From UBA5336 sp964415675 (GTDB taxonomy: Bacteria > Pseudomonadota > Alphaproteobacteria > Caulobacterales > Hyphomonadaceae), in the NCBI GenBank assembly GCA_964415675.1, contig CAYQBG010000017.1, forward strand, positions 23,058 to 87,057: a DNA stretch of 64,000 nucleotides. The letters are read 5' to 3'. Within the stretch, counting starts at the first letter, position 1. Every line of letters starts with the position of its first letter. Below are positions 1 through 7,211 of the stretch, piece after piece. The position numbers and the translations under genes are program-made. The notes beneath the pieces were generated by a model. The model was not told the DNA's origin and ran no database searches. It saw only the letters and a program-made list of their open reading frames with translations.

Positions 1-360
1 CGTTTCGAACCCCATGAGATCAATACTGAATTCCTGTCCATCATCGCGTCGGGTCGGGCTGCACCGGTGATACCCAAAGGGCTGCATAGGGTACTGGCCC
101 AGGCTTCAGTGGACATCCTGCCCGGCGAGGTGCGCGAGCGCCTCGAGCTTGGCCGCGAATGGGAGCTGTCGATGCGTGGCCGACTCACCGTGAAGGCGAT
201 GGCGCGTCTCGCCGACCGACTGCCAGACCTGCAAAGCCCCGCCGCGCAGGCCGCGCAAAGGCTGGGCCTGCCGCGATCCTTTCCATGGCGCCAGGCGCGA
301 ATACAGTCGCGCATGCTTGCCAGGGCGGGACTGGCGAACATGAACGCCACCTCGGATTGA
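1..360 (+). CDS. DUF2236 (MpaB-type oxygenase family) protein, 3' part
   Basis: The reading frame is open from the first base of the window and ends at a TGA, so the 5' part lies outside. The visible 119 residues match the C-terminal helix-rich tail of the DUF2236/oxygenase MpaB family: an FLSIIASGRAAPVIPKGLHR segment followed by a VDILPGEVRERLELG stretch. The family comprises heme-dependent oxygenases such as the latex-clearing protein and MpaB, but the catalytic part is not visible here. An ATG at 67 gives a shorter frame but lies inside the conserved region, so I treat it as internal. The family call is moderately sure; the substrate is unknown. Confidence 0.6.
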   Translation, partial: RFEPHEINTEFLSIIASGRAAPVIPKGLHRVLAQASVDILPGEVRERLELGREWELSMRGRLTVKAMARLADRLPDLQSPAAQAAQRLGLPRSFPWRQARIQSRMLARAGLANMNATSD

Positions 361-535
361 GACGCGGGGTCGCCGGCTGAAGCGAAGCATTTGGACGCCG
401 AGGGGGCGATTGGCTTGCAAACGGACCGGCTGGGCCAAGAAACTCCAGCTGACAGGACATGTGTTGCCTGACCGTGCGGCAGGCCACTGAATATCGGATT
501 GGTTGTCAGTCCGCGCCAGAGAGGAAAAGCGACAA

Positions 536-1513
536 ATGGCTATCAAGACACGTTTTACCGAGGAATTCGGTTTCGAGCACCCGATCGTTCAGGGCGGAAT
601 GCAATGGGTCGGTTATGCGGAAATGGTGGCACCTGTCGCAAATGCCGGCGCGCTGGGCTTCCTGACCGCCCTGACCCAGCCGACGCCGGAAGACCTGGCA
701 AAGGAAATCGCCCGCACAAGGGAGATGACGGACAAGCCGTTTGGCGTGAACCTCACCATCCTGCCGGCGATCAAGCCGCCGCCCTATGCCGAGTATCGCC
801 AGGCAATCATCGAGGGCGGAATCAAGATCGTCGAAACCGCCGGCTACAAGCCCCAGGAACATGTTGATGACTTCAAGAATCACGGGATCAAGGTGATCCA
901 CAAATGCACAGCCGTGCGCCACGCCCTGTCGGCCGAGCGAATGGGCGTCGATGCGATTTCCATCGACGGGTTCGAGTGCGCCGGCCATCCGGGCGAGGAT
1001 GACATTCCTGGCCTCATCCTGATCCCGGCAGCGGCCAACAAGGTGAAAGTCCCGATGATCGCATCAGGCGGTTTCGGCGATGCGCGCGGCCTCGTCGCCG
1101 CGCTCGCCCTTGGCGCAGACGGCATCAATATGGGCACGCGTTTCTGCGTGACGCAGGAAGCGCCGATCCATGAGAATTTCAAGCGCCAGATGGTCGAGAA
1201 TGACGAACGCGCGACCAAGCTGATCTTCCGCACGCTGCACAATACCGCCCGGGTGATGAAGAATGCCGTCAGCAGCGAGGTCGTCGATATCGAGCGCAAG
1301 GGCGGCGCGAAATTCGAAGATGTTCAGCACCTTGTGGCCGGCGTGCGAGGCCGAAAGGCCATGGAAGAGGGCGATCCGGATGGTGGCATCTGGTCGGCCG
1401 GCCAGGTCCAGGGCCTTATCGATGACATACCGACGGTAAACGACCTGATCGACCGGATCGTCAGCGAGGCCGAGGAGATCATCCGCGCCCGACTCGACAA
1501 TATGCTTGTGTGA
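536..1513 (+). CDS. NAD(P)H-dependent flavin oxidoreductase, nitronate monooxygenase family
   Basis: A 325-residue TIM-barrel flavoprotein of the 2-nitropropane dioxygenase/nitronate monooxygenase family. Family hallmarks are the N-terminal HPIVQGGMQWVG segment, the DGFECAGHPGE loop (around residue 150) and the IASGGFGDARGLVAALALGADG phosphate-binding region for FMN (around residues 180-205). Members oxidise alkyl nitronates or act as FMN-dependent enoyl reductases; the substrate cannot be told here. The ATG at 536 is preceded by a GAGG motif and gives the usual family start, so it is preferred to an in-frame ATG at 503. A second family member lies at 9626-10624. It is followed by a convergent tRNA gene. 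Confidence 0.85.
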   Translation: MAIKTRFTEEFGFEHPIVQGGMQWVGYAEMVAPVANAGALGFLTALTQPTPEDLAKEIARTREMTDKPFGVNLTILPAIKPPPYAEYRQAIIEGGIKIVETAGYKPQEHVDDFKNHGIKVIHKCTAVRHALSAERMGVDAISIDGFECAGHPGEDDIPGLILIPAAANKVKVPMIASGGFGDARGLVAALALGADGINMGTRFCVTQEAPIHENFKRQMVENDERATKLIFRTLHNTARVMKNAVSSEVVDIERKGGAKFEDVQHLVAGVRGRKAMEEGDPDGGIWSAGQVQGLIDDIPTVNDLIDRIVSEAEEIIRARLDNMLV

Positions 1514-1621
1514 GCTGACCGGCCGTGGCGCCGACAAGCTCGTGCCGGCAAGACTCGTGAAGATTCGGGATCAGTTCCCGGACCGGAACAGGTTGGTCGG
1601 TCCGGCGATGGCCAGCAAGGA

Positions 1622-1697
1622 TGGTGGGCGGTGACGGGTTCGAACCGCCGACCTACTGGGTGTAAACCAGCCGCTCTGCCAGCTGAGCTAACCGCCC
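1622..1697 (-). tRNA. tRNA-Val (anticodon TAC), CCA encoded
   Basis: Read on the minus strand, the 76-nt sequence folds as a standard cloverleaf. The 7-bp acceptor stem pairs GGGCGGT with ACCGCCC, then comes discriminator A and an encoded CCA. The D arm carries TAGCTCAGCTGGCAGAGC. The anticodon stem pairs CTGG with CCAG around the loop TTTACAC (anticodon TAC), and the T arm contains GGTTCGAACC. Anticodon TAC decodes GTA/GTG valine codons. It lies just downstream of the metallopeptidase gene on the opposite side from the flavoprotein. Confidence 0.93.
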
Positions 1698-1742
1698 TTC
1701 AGGGTCGCAAGGTTTCGCGCGGATTGGACCTTGAGGCAAGCC

Positions 1743-2141
1743 TCAGTTCTCGTCTTCGAGAAGGGCGTCCATTTCATCATCCGACCATCCGAAATGATGG
1801 CCAAGCTCGTGGATGAAGACATGGGCGATGAGATCCTCCAGCGCCACATCCCCGCGTGCGCGCCATTCGGCCAGGATGGGCTGGCGGTAGAGAAAGATCA
1901 GCGGGCCGTCCGGTGAGGGCCATGTGACGCTTTCCATGGTCAGCGGCACGCCCTGGTAAAGGCCGGTCAGGTCATGGGGGTCGCGGATTGCGAATTCATC
2001 GAGGATGGCCGGCTCGGCGAATTCCTCGACCCGGACCGAGACGCGCGCGGCTGCTTCGCGCATATGCCGGGGCAGCGCGTCAAAGGTCGCCTGCGCGACA
2101 GTCATCATGGCCTCAGGGCTCTTTGGCTGACTATCGGACAT
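1743..2141 (-). CDS. zincin-like metallopeptidase family protein (DUF1025 type)
   Basis: A 132-residue cytosolic protein of the small zincin-like metallopeptidase family. Near the C-terminus it carries HELGHHFGWSDDEMDALL (residues about 111-128), in which HExxHHFG is the zinc-binding and catalytic helix. The upstream VRVEEFAEP and LTGLYQG segments are also family-typical. Biological substrates are not established for the family. It is the last protein gene of a long minus-strand run; its ATG lies 7 nt beyond the stop of the YbjQ-family gene, so co-transcription is likely. Confidence 0.8.
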   Translation of the reverse strand: MSDSQPKSPEAMMTVAQATFDALPRHMREAAARVSVRVEEFAEPAILDEFAIRDPHDLTGLYQGVPLTMESVTWPSPDGPLIFLYRQPILAEWRARGDVALEDLIAHVFIHELGHHFGWSDDEMDALLEDEN

Positions 2142-2148
2142 GGCGGGC

Positions 2149-2469
2149 TCAGGCGAGGGTGACAGCCGTACCGGAAACCGAGACCATCATCATCGAGCCG
2201 CCCTGCCCGACCGTTTCATAATCAATGTCGACACCGACCACCGCATCCGCGCCGAGCCGCTGGGCCTCCTGAGTCATCTCACGTACCGCCGCCTCACGTG
2301 CCTCGCGGATTGTGCTTTCATAGGCATCGGAGCGCCCGCCGACGATATCGCGGATGCCTGCGAACAAATCCTTGAAGATATGCGCGCCGATAATCGCTTC
2401 GCCCGTGACGAGGCCCTTATAGCTGGTGATCTCGCGCATCTGGATCGTGTTGGTCGTGGTGATGATCAT
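2149..2469 (-). CDS. YbjQ/UPF0145 family heavy-metal-binding domain protein
   Basis: A 106-residue protein matching the YbjQ (UPF0145) family. It starts MIITTTNTIQ and contains the IVGGRSDAYESTIREAR and AQRLGADAVVGVDIDYE segments that define the family. These proteins form pentamer-like beta/alpha assemblies sometimes called heavy-metal-binding domains; no in vivo role is established. Length is typical. It sits between a Uma2-family gene and a metallopeptidase gene on the same strand with short gaps, implying one transcript. Confidence 0.85.
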   Translation of the reverse strand: MIITTTNTIQMREITSYKGLVTGEAIIGAHIFKDLFAGIRDIVGGRSDAYESTIREAREAAVREMTQEAQRLGADAVVGVDIDYETVGQGGSMMMVSVSGTAVTLA

Positions 2470-2519
2470 CTGGAAGTTCGCCCTGCTGGCTGTTGGGTGA
2501 CGATGCCAGATATGGGTGT

Positions 2520-3095
2520 TCAGCCGGCCAGCGGAAGGTCTTCAAGCCTGAAGGCGAGACCGGGGATAGACCGGCACGCCATGGCGGCTTGGGGGCCGAA
2601 TATCTCCGGCTCGCCATATTCGCCCTCGCCGGCCGGGCGGAAGACGAGCGCGTTGCGCGTCTCAAGATCGATGATCCAGTATTCCTGCACGCCGAACCGC
2701 GCATAGAGCGGCGCCTTGACCTCGCGATCCTTGCGCAGGCTGGAGTCGGCGATTTCGATGACGAGGGCGACCTCGTGAGGCTTGAGATCGCGCATATGGA
2801 TGCCCGCCGGGAAGATATGAATATCGGGCTCGGGCGTATTGTGCTGGTCGAGATAGAGCGTTGTTTCGACGAAAATTCTCGATCCGGACAAGGCAGATCG
2901 AGCATAAAGCCAGGCCACGAGTGAATTCTTCAGATCACCATGCTCGGCGCCTTCGCTGGCCATTTCCGTGATCACTCCGTCAATCAGTTCGACCCGGCCC
3001 GGCTCGGCGAAGAACCCGCCGCGCACCAACTGCGTCAATTCCTCGACCGTCACCTTGTGGCGCGTGTCTTCGAGAATGGGGAGAATGGCGTTCAT
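2520..3095 (-). CDS. Uma2 family (DUF820) PD-(D/E)XK nuclease-fold protein
   Basis: A 191-residue Uma2-family protein. The N-terminal half has VELIDGVITEMASEGAEHG, the middle NTPEPDIHIFP, and the core VIEIADSSLRKDREVKAPLY followed by YARFGVQEYWIIDLE (roughly residues 110-155). The ELxxG, PD and EIxxSS..D..K elements form the restriction-endonuclease-like active site. The family is abundant in cyanobacteria and scattered elsewhere, usually in mobile or variable contexts, and its function is unproven. It lies 32 nt downstream of the GIY-YIG gene in the same direction. A second Uma2 protein is at 6136-6753. Confidence 0.85.
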   Translation of the reverse strand: MNAILPILEDTRHKVTVEELTQLVRGGFFAEPGRVELIDGVITEMASEGAEHGDLKNSLVAWLYARSALSGSRIFVETTLYLDQHNTPEPDIHIFPAGIHMRDLKPHEVALVIEIADSSLRKDREVKAPLYARFGVQEYWIIDLETRNALVFRPAGEGEYGEPEIFGPQAAMACRSIPGLAFRLEDLPLAG

Positions 3096-3127
3096 TCGAG
3101 GATCATATCACGAAGCGAGATGTCGTG

Positions 3128-3964
3128 TCAGTTCTCATTGAGGCTGTGGGCGCGCGTGCCAAGCTTCCGCTTCCACCGCGTCTCGATTTCCAGAGCGTCG
3201 GCGGCTGAGAGCTCTGAACCGAAGACCTCCAGCACGGTGATCTGAAGCGTGCTACTTGTCTGCCTTCGGTGCGCCCGCAGCCCCACATTGCCGCCGTCGC
3301 CGCCATTGGCGTAAGCGACCCAGCGGCCAAGGAATCCATCCTGCCCCGTCGCGCTGCCCACATACTGGGCGCCGGTCTGCGGGCATGTCAGCAAGTAGAC
3401 CCCATTGGTGGAGGCTAGAATTGCGCGCCAGTTCGCCGCCAGGTGCAGGATATCTGTGTCCTTCAGGAACAGGTTGCCGAAGCCCGGCCACTCAACTTCA
3501 TGATCTTTGGGACGAAGCTCGATGACTTGCTTGTCCTGGTTTGATGCGCGCTGAACCCAGGCCCGTGTTCCCGCTCCCCATTCGATCACAAGCCGGCCTG
3601 CCAAGTCTTGCATCGCTGCTATTGGAACCAGTTCATACTCGACGTCTCCCTCTCCGGCGGTGGGTTCCTCGAAATAGGGTATCCATTCGCCCGCAGGCTT
3701 TGGGGCTCTTTCCGCGCCGATTTCATAGAGACCAGCAAACAGGTCGCAACCGAGCGGGTCGACGACAAACGCAGAGAGTATCCGGCCATTCCTGAAACGT
3801 CCGGCTTGCTGGGCGCCTTGATAAGACAGGAATATATCCGGCTGATCGCGCCACAGCCGGTAAGGCGTCCAACCCGCCTTCATCCGGCGGTCCTGATGGC
3901 GGACCAGCAAGATATCCCCAACTTCCAGTCCATTGTCCCGGAAGATTGCGTTCAGCCGGATCAA
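3128..3964 (-). CDS. GIY-YIG nuclease family protein
   Basis: A 278-residue two-part protein. The N-terminal region (LNAIFRDNGLEVGDILLVRH, then DIFLSYQGAQQ) resembles the uncharacterised N-terminal module of a known GIY-YIG protein group. The C-terminal 85 residues hold the GIY-YIG fold: NGVYLLTCPQTGAQYVGSA, an R at FLGRWVAYANGG, and a final IETRWKRKLGTR helix carrying the catalytic-type Glu. I chose a TTG start at 3964 because a GGAG lies 7 nt upstream, overlapping the mutB stop; the longer upstream frame would overlap mutB and lacks conserved residues. Likely co-transcribed with mutB. Function is unknown; DNA cleavage is only inferred. Confidence 0.75.
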   Translation of the reverse strand: MIRLNAIFRDNGLEVGDILLVRHQDRRMKAGWTPYRLWRDQPDIFLSYQGAQQAGRFRNGRILSAFVVDPLGCDLFAGLYEIGAERAPKPAGEWIPYFEEPTAGEGDVEYELVPIAAMQDLAGRLVIEWGAGTRAWVQRASNQDKQVIELRPKDHEVEWPGFGNLFLKDTDILHLAANWRAILASTNGVYLLTCPQTGAQYVGSATGQDGFLGRWVAYANGGDGGNVGLRAHRRQTSSTLQITVLEVFGSELSAADALEIETRWKRKLGTRAHSLNEN

Positions 3965-3968
3965 GCGC

Positions 3969-6125
3969 CTACTCCGCCGCCACGCCCGGCTCGCCGTCAT
4001 TGCCGAGCGCTTCCAGCATGGCGAGGGCCGCGTCGGCGATCACCGTGCCCGGCGGGAAGATGGCGGCCGCGCCGGCGGCTTTCAGCGCGTCGAAATCGCC
4101 GGGCGGGATGACGCCGCCGACCATGATCTTCGTGGCCATGGCGCCTTCATTGCCGAGTGCTCGTTTCAGCTCCGGCACCAGCGTCAGGTGCCCGGCGGCC
4201 AGAGAGGACGCCGCGACGATATCGACGCCGGCCTCGCGCGCGGCTTTCGCGGCTTCTTCCGGGGTCTGGAAAAGCGGGCCGATCTCAACCTCCCAGCCAA
4301 GATCCATCAGCGCGGAGGCGACGACTTTCTGGCCTCGGTCATGGCCGTCCTGGCCCATCTTGGCGATATAGATTTTCGGCTTGCGGCCGGCTTTCGCCGC
4401 GAATTGTTCGGCCAGTGCGGCAGCCTCTCTGGCCTTTTCGGTGCCTTCGACACCCTGGCCATAAACGCCCTTGATGGAGCGGATCACGGCCTTGTGGCGG
4501 CCCTGGCTGCGTTCGACGGCTTCGGAAATCTCGCCGACCGTCGCCTTCGCCCGCGCGGCATCCACGGCGAGGGCGAGGAGATTGCCCTCGCCGCTCGCCG
4601 CCGCCTTGTCGATCGCATCGAGCGCAGCAGAAACGGCGGCCTCGTCGCGGTCGGATTTGAGGCGTTTGAGCTTGTCGAGCTGCATCCGCCGCACGGTGGC
4701 ATTGTCGACTTTCAGGACAGGCACGTCTTCCGGCTCGTCGAGATGGAACTTGTTGACGCCGACCACGGTCTGATCGCCGGAGTCGATGCGCGCCTGCGTG
4801 CGCGCGGCGGCCTCTTCGATCCGCAGCTTGGGCAGGCCCTCTTCGATGGCCTTCGCCATCCCGCCCATCGCCTCGACCTCCTCGATATGGGCCATGGCCT
4901 TTGCCGCCAGATCGTGGGTGAGTCGTTCGACATAGTAAGAGCCGCCCCAGGGATCGATGGTCTGGCAGGCGCCGGCCTCCTGCTGCAGCATCAGCTGGGT
5001 GTTGCGCGAAATGCGCGCGGAGAAATCGGTTGGCAGGGCAAGCGCTTCGTCGAAACTGTTGGTGTGCAGGCTCTGGGTCTGCCCGCCCACTGCCGCGATG
5101 GCTTCCAGGCAGGTGCGGATGACATTGTTATAGACATCCTGCGCCGTCAGGCTCCAGCCCGACGTCTGACTATGCGTGCGCAGGCTGAGGGATTTGTCAT
5201 TCTTCGGCTCGAACTGGCTGACCAGTTTCGCCCAGATCAGGCGCGCCGCACGCAGCTTGGCGACCTCCATGAAGGTGTTCATCCCGATCGCCCAGAAGAA
5301 GGACAGGCGCGGGGCAAAAGCATCGATATCGAGCCCGGCGGCCCGCCCGGCACGAATATAGTCGAGCCCGTCGGCGAGCGTATAGGCCAGCTCCAGGTCC
5401 GCCGTCGCGCCGGCTTCCTGCATATGGTAGCCGCTGATCGAGATCGAGTTGAAGCGCGGCATGTTCTGCGAAGTATAGGCGAAAATGTCCGAAATGATCC
5501 GCATCGAGGGCTTTGGGGGATAGATATAGGTGTTGCGGACCATGAACTCCTTGAGGATGTCGTTCTGGATCGTCCCTGAGAGCTTGTCCGAACTGACGCC
5601 CTGTTCCTCGGCCGCGACGATATAGAGCGCCATGATCGGCAGCACCGCGCCGTTCATGGTCATCGACACGCTCATCTGATCGAGCGGAATACCCGAGAAG
5701 AGCGTGCGCATGTCATAGATCGAGTCGATGGCCACGCCCGCCATGCCGACATCGCCGACGACGCGCGGATGATCGCTGTCATAACCGCGATGGGTGGCCA
5801 GATCGAAAGCCACCGACAGGCCCTTCTGCCCAGCCGCGAGGTTGCGGCGATAGAAGGCATTGGAGTCCTCAGCGGTGGAAAAGCCGGCATATTGGCGCAC
5901 AGTCCAGGGCCGCTGGGTATACATGGTCGGGTAGGGCCCGCGACCAAAGGGGGCGAGGCCAGGATAATCGTCGAGCCAGTCGAGCGGGGCGGTGTCAGCG
6001 CCGCTATAGGCCGGCTTGACGGCAATGCCTTCCGGCGTTTGCCAGGCCGGGTCGGATGGCAGGTCGCCGCCGCCCCCCGAAGCGCGTCCGAGTCCGAGTT
6101 GTGTGAAGTCGGGAAATTGGGTCAT
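3969..6125 (-). CDS. mutB: methylmalonyl-CoA mutase large (alpha, B12-binding) subunit
   Basis: A 718-residue cytosolic enzyme subunit that interconverts (R)-methylmalonyl-CoA and succinyl-CoA with adenosylcobalamin, the last step of propionyl-CoA assimilation. The TIM-barrel N-terminal part has TMYTQRPWTVRQYAGFSTAE and SVAFDLATHRGYDSDHPRV. The C-terminal Rossmann domain has the cobalamin motif DGHDRG (about residues 593-598; H is the lower axial Co ligand), followed by GPLFQTPEE and SSLAAGH. ATG 6125 is preferred; an upstream in-frame TTG at 6146 is also possible. It lies 10 nt after the Uma2 stop on the same strand. The small subunit (7211-9166) is transcribed first, with two unrelated genes between them. 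Confidence 0.96.
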   Translation of the reverse strand: MTQFPDFTQLGLGRASGGGGDLPSDPAWQTPEGIAVKPAYSGADTAPLDWLDDYPGLAPFGRGPYPTMYTQRPWTVRQYAGFSTAEDSNAFYRRNLAAGQKGLSVAFDLATHRGYDSDHPRVVGDVGMAGVAIDSIYDMRTLFSGIPLDQMSVSMTMNGAVLPIMALYIVAAEEQGVSSDKLSGTIQNDILKEFMVRNTYIYPPKPSMRIISDIFAYTSQNMPRFNSISISGYHMQEAGATADLELAYTLADGLDYIRAGRAAGLDIDAFAPRLSFFWAIGMNTFMEVAKLRAARLIWAKLVSQFEPKNDKSLSLRTHSQTSGWSLTAQDVYNNVIRTCLEAIAAVGGQTQSLHTNSFDEALALPTDFSARISRNTQLMLQQEAGACQTIDPWGGSYYVERLTHDLAAKAMAHIEEVEAMGGMAKAIEEGLPKLRIEEAAARTQARIDSGDQTVVGVNKFHLDEPEDVPVLKVDNATVRRMQLDKLKRLKSDRDEAAVSAALDAIDKAAASGEGNLLALAVDAARAKATVGEISEAVERSQGRHKAVIRSIKGVYGQGVEGTEKAREAAALAEQFAAKAGRKPKIYIAKMGQDGHDRGQKVVASALMDLGWEVEIGPLFQTPEEAAKAAREAGVDIVAASSLAAGHLTLVPELKRALGNEGAMATKIMVGGVIPPGDFDALKAAGAAAIFPPGTVIADAALAMLEALGNDGEPGVAAE

Positions 6126-6135
6126 GGGCTTGGGC

Positions 6136-6753
6136 TCAAAGGTCAAGATCGGTCAGTTTGACGGCGAGATCGGCCAGTTCGCGCGGGATCAGGCGGTCAG
6201 CCTCGCCAAGCTCCCGGCTCTGGCCCCAGTTGCCATCCGGGGCCGGCTCGCTGAACATGTGCGCGCGTCGGCGCTGGGTGTTCAAAACCCAGTATTCCAG
6301 GACGCCGTGCCTGGCATAGGCCGTTGATTTGTCGCGAAGGTCATAGGCCAGCGAAGTGTCGGCAATCTCGACGAGTAGCCGGCAATCGGGACCGCGCACA
6401 TCCTCAGGCTGTATCGCGCTGTCATGGATCAGGATGCCGGGCTCGAATATGAATCCGTCACTCAGGTAAAGTGACGTTTCAACGGCGAGATCAAGCGGCC
6501 CGCCAAAGAGCGTGGCCGACCATCGCATGGCGAGCTTGCGCTTCCAGACTTCGTGCCCGTTGTTCTTTGCGTTCATGGGAACGAACTCCCCGCCCAACAG
6601 TTCGAACCGCTCTTCGGGATGGAAGACCCCGGCCGTCGCCATGGCTTTCACATCTGCCGTGCTGAAATAGCGGCGCGCCAGTCCCTCAGCGCCCCGCGTT
6701 GTGTAGCCAGGGCGCTGCCCGGCCTCGACTGGGAAGTGATCATCCATGGCCAT
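6136..6753 (-). CDS. Uma2 family (DUF820) PD-(D/E)XK nuclease-fold protein
   Basis: A 205-residue Uma2-family protein, only distantly similar to the one at 2520-3095. Core elements are HPEERFELLGGEFVPM (about residues 44-59), FIFEPGILIHDS, and LLVEIADTSLAYDLRDKST followed by YARHGVLEYWVLN. The acidic residue normally following FEP is replaced by G (EPG rather than EPD), which may weaken metal binding. It sits between the AT-rich membrane gene and mutB with gaps of 32 and 10 nt, so it should share the mutase transcript. Function is unknown. Confidence 0.8.
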   Translation of the reverse strand: MAMDDHFPVEAGQRPGYTTRGAEGLARRYFSTADVKAMATAGVFHPEERFELLGGEFVPMNAKNNGHEVWKRKLAMRWSATLFGGPLDLAVETSLYLSDGFIFEPGILIHDSAIQPEDVRGPDCRLLVEIADTSLAYDLRDKSTAYARHGVLEYWVLNTQRRRAHMFSEPAPDGNWGQSRELGEADRLIPRELADLAVKLTDLDL

Positions 6754-6785
6754 ACTCTAGCACCGCTTCGCGCCTGCCCCAATCA

Positions 6786-7211
6786 TCACTGAGAATCATG
6801 ATCAGCATGTGCATCCCCGATCCGTCTCAATACCAATTCGTGCATTCTTATTTCGCTTAAATATTGAGGCCCACTGTCGTCATGACCCCAAACAGCTTCC
6901 TTTAGCCAGTCAGAGCAACGAAACAGAAAGAACGGAAATAAAGCAATCACCAGAACTAAAAATGTGCGAACTATCGGATGAGTGTCCTTGAGATAACTCC
7001 AAGAAAGCCACGCAACGACAAAATAAAATGACAGCAAGGAGAGATAACAGATGTTAATAAGTACAACTTTTTTTCGTCTACTTTTAAGATCTTGTCGATA
7101 ACTGACCCACTTAAGGGTGTCGAGCTTGCCGCCCGGCATAACGTTTTGTCTTATATCGTCTGAATGAATTCGGAAAAACAAGTCGCGATCACACTCATTT
7201 CTTGGGTTCAT
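6786..7211 (-). CDS. AT-rich two-TM membrane protein coupled to mutA, unknown
   Basis: A 141-residue protein I do not recognise. Two strongly hydrophobic segments (about residues 49-72 and 80-100) predict two membrane helices with a short loop between them. The N-terminus is polar and charged, and the C-terminus (ISEIRMHELVLRRIGDAHAD) soluble. The ATG overlaps the mutA stop codon as TGATG, indicating translational coupling. The sequence is visibly richer in A/T than its neighbours (many TTT, AAA and ATA codons), which suggests recent acquisition. It splits the usual adjacent mutA-mutB order. No known motif was found. Confidence 0.65.
   Translation of the reverse strand: MNPRNECDRDLFFRIHSDDIRQNVMPGGKLDTLKWVSYRQDLKSRRKKVVLINICYLSLLSFYFVVAWLSWSYLKDTHPIVRTFLVLVIALFPFFLFRCSDWLKEAVWGHDDSGPQYLSEIRMHELVLRRIGDAHADHDSQ

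Noticed and set aside
3933..5579. A 548-codon plus-strand open frame opposite mutB
   Set aside because: It mirrors the strongly conserved mutB sequence; its composition (Arg/Gly/His-rich) is typical of antisense frames in GC-rich DNA, and no family is recognisable.
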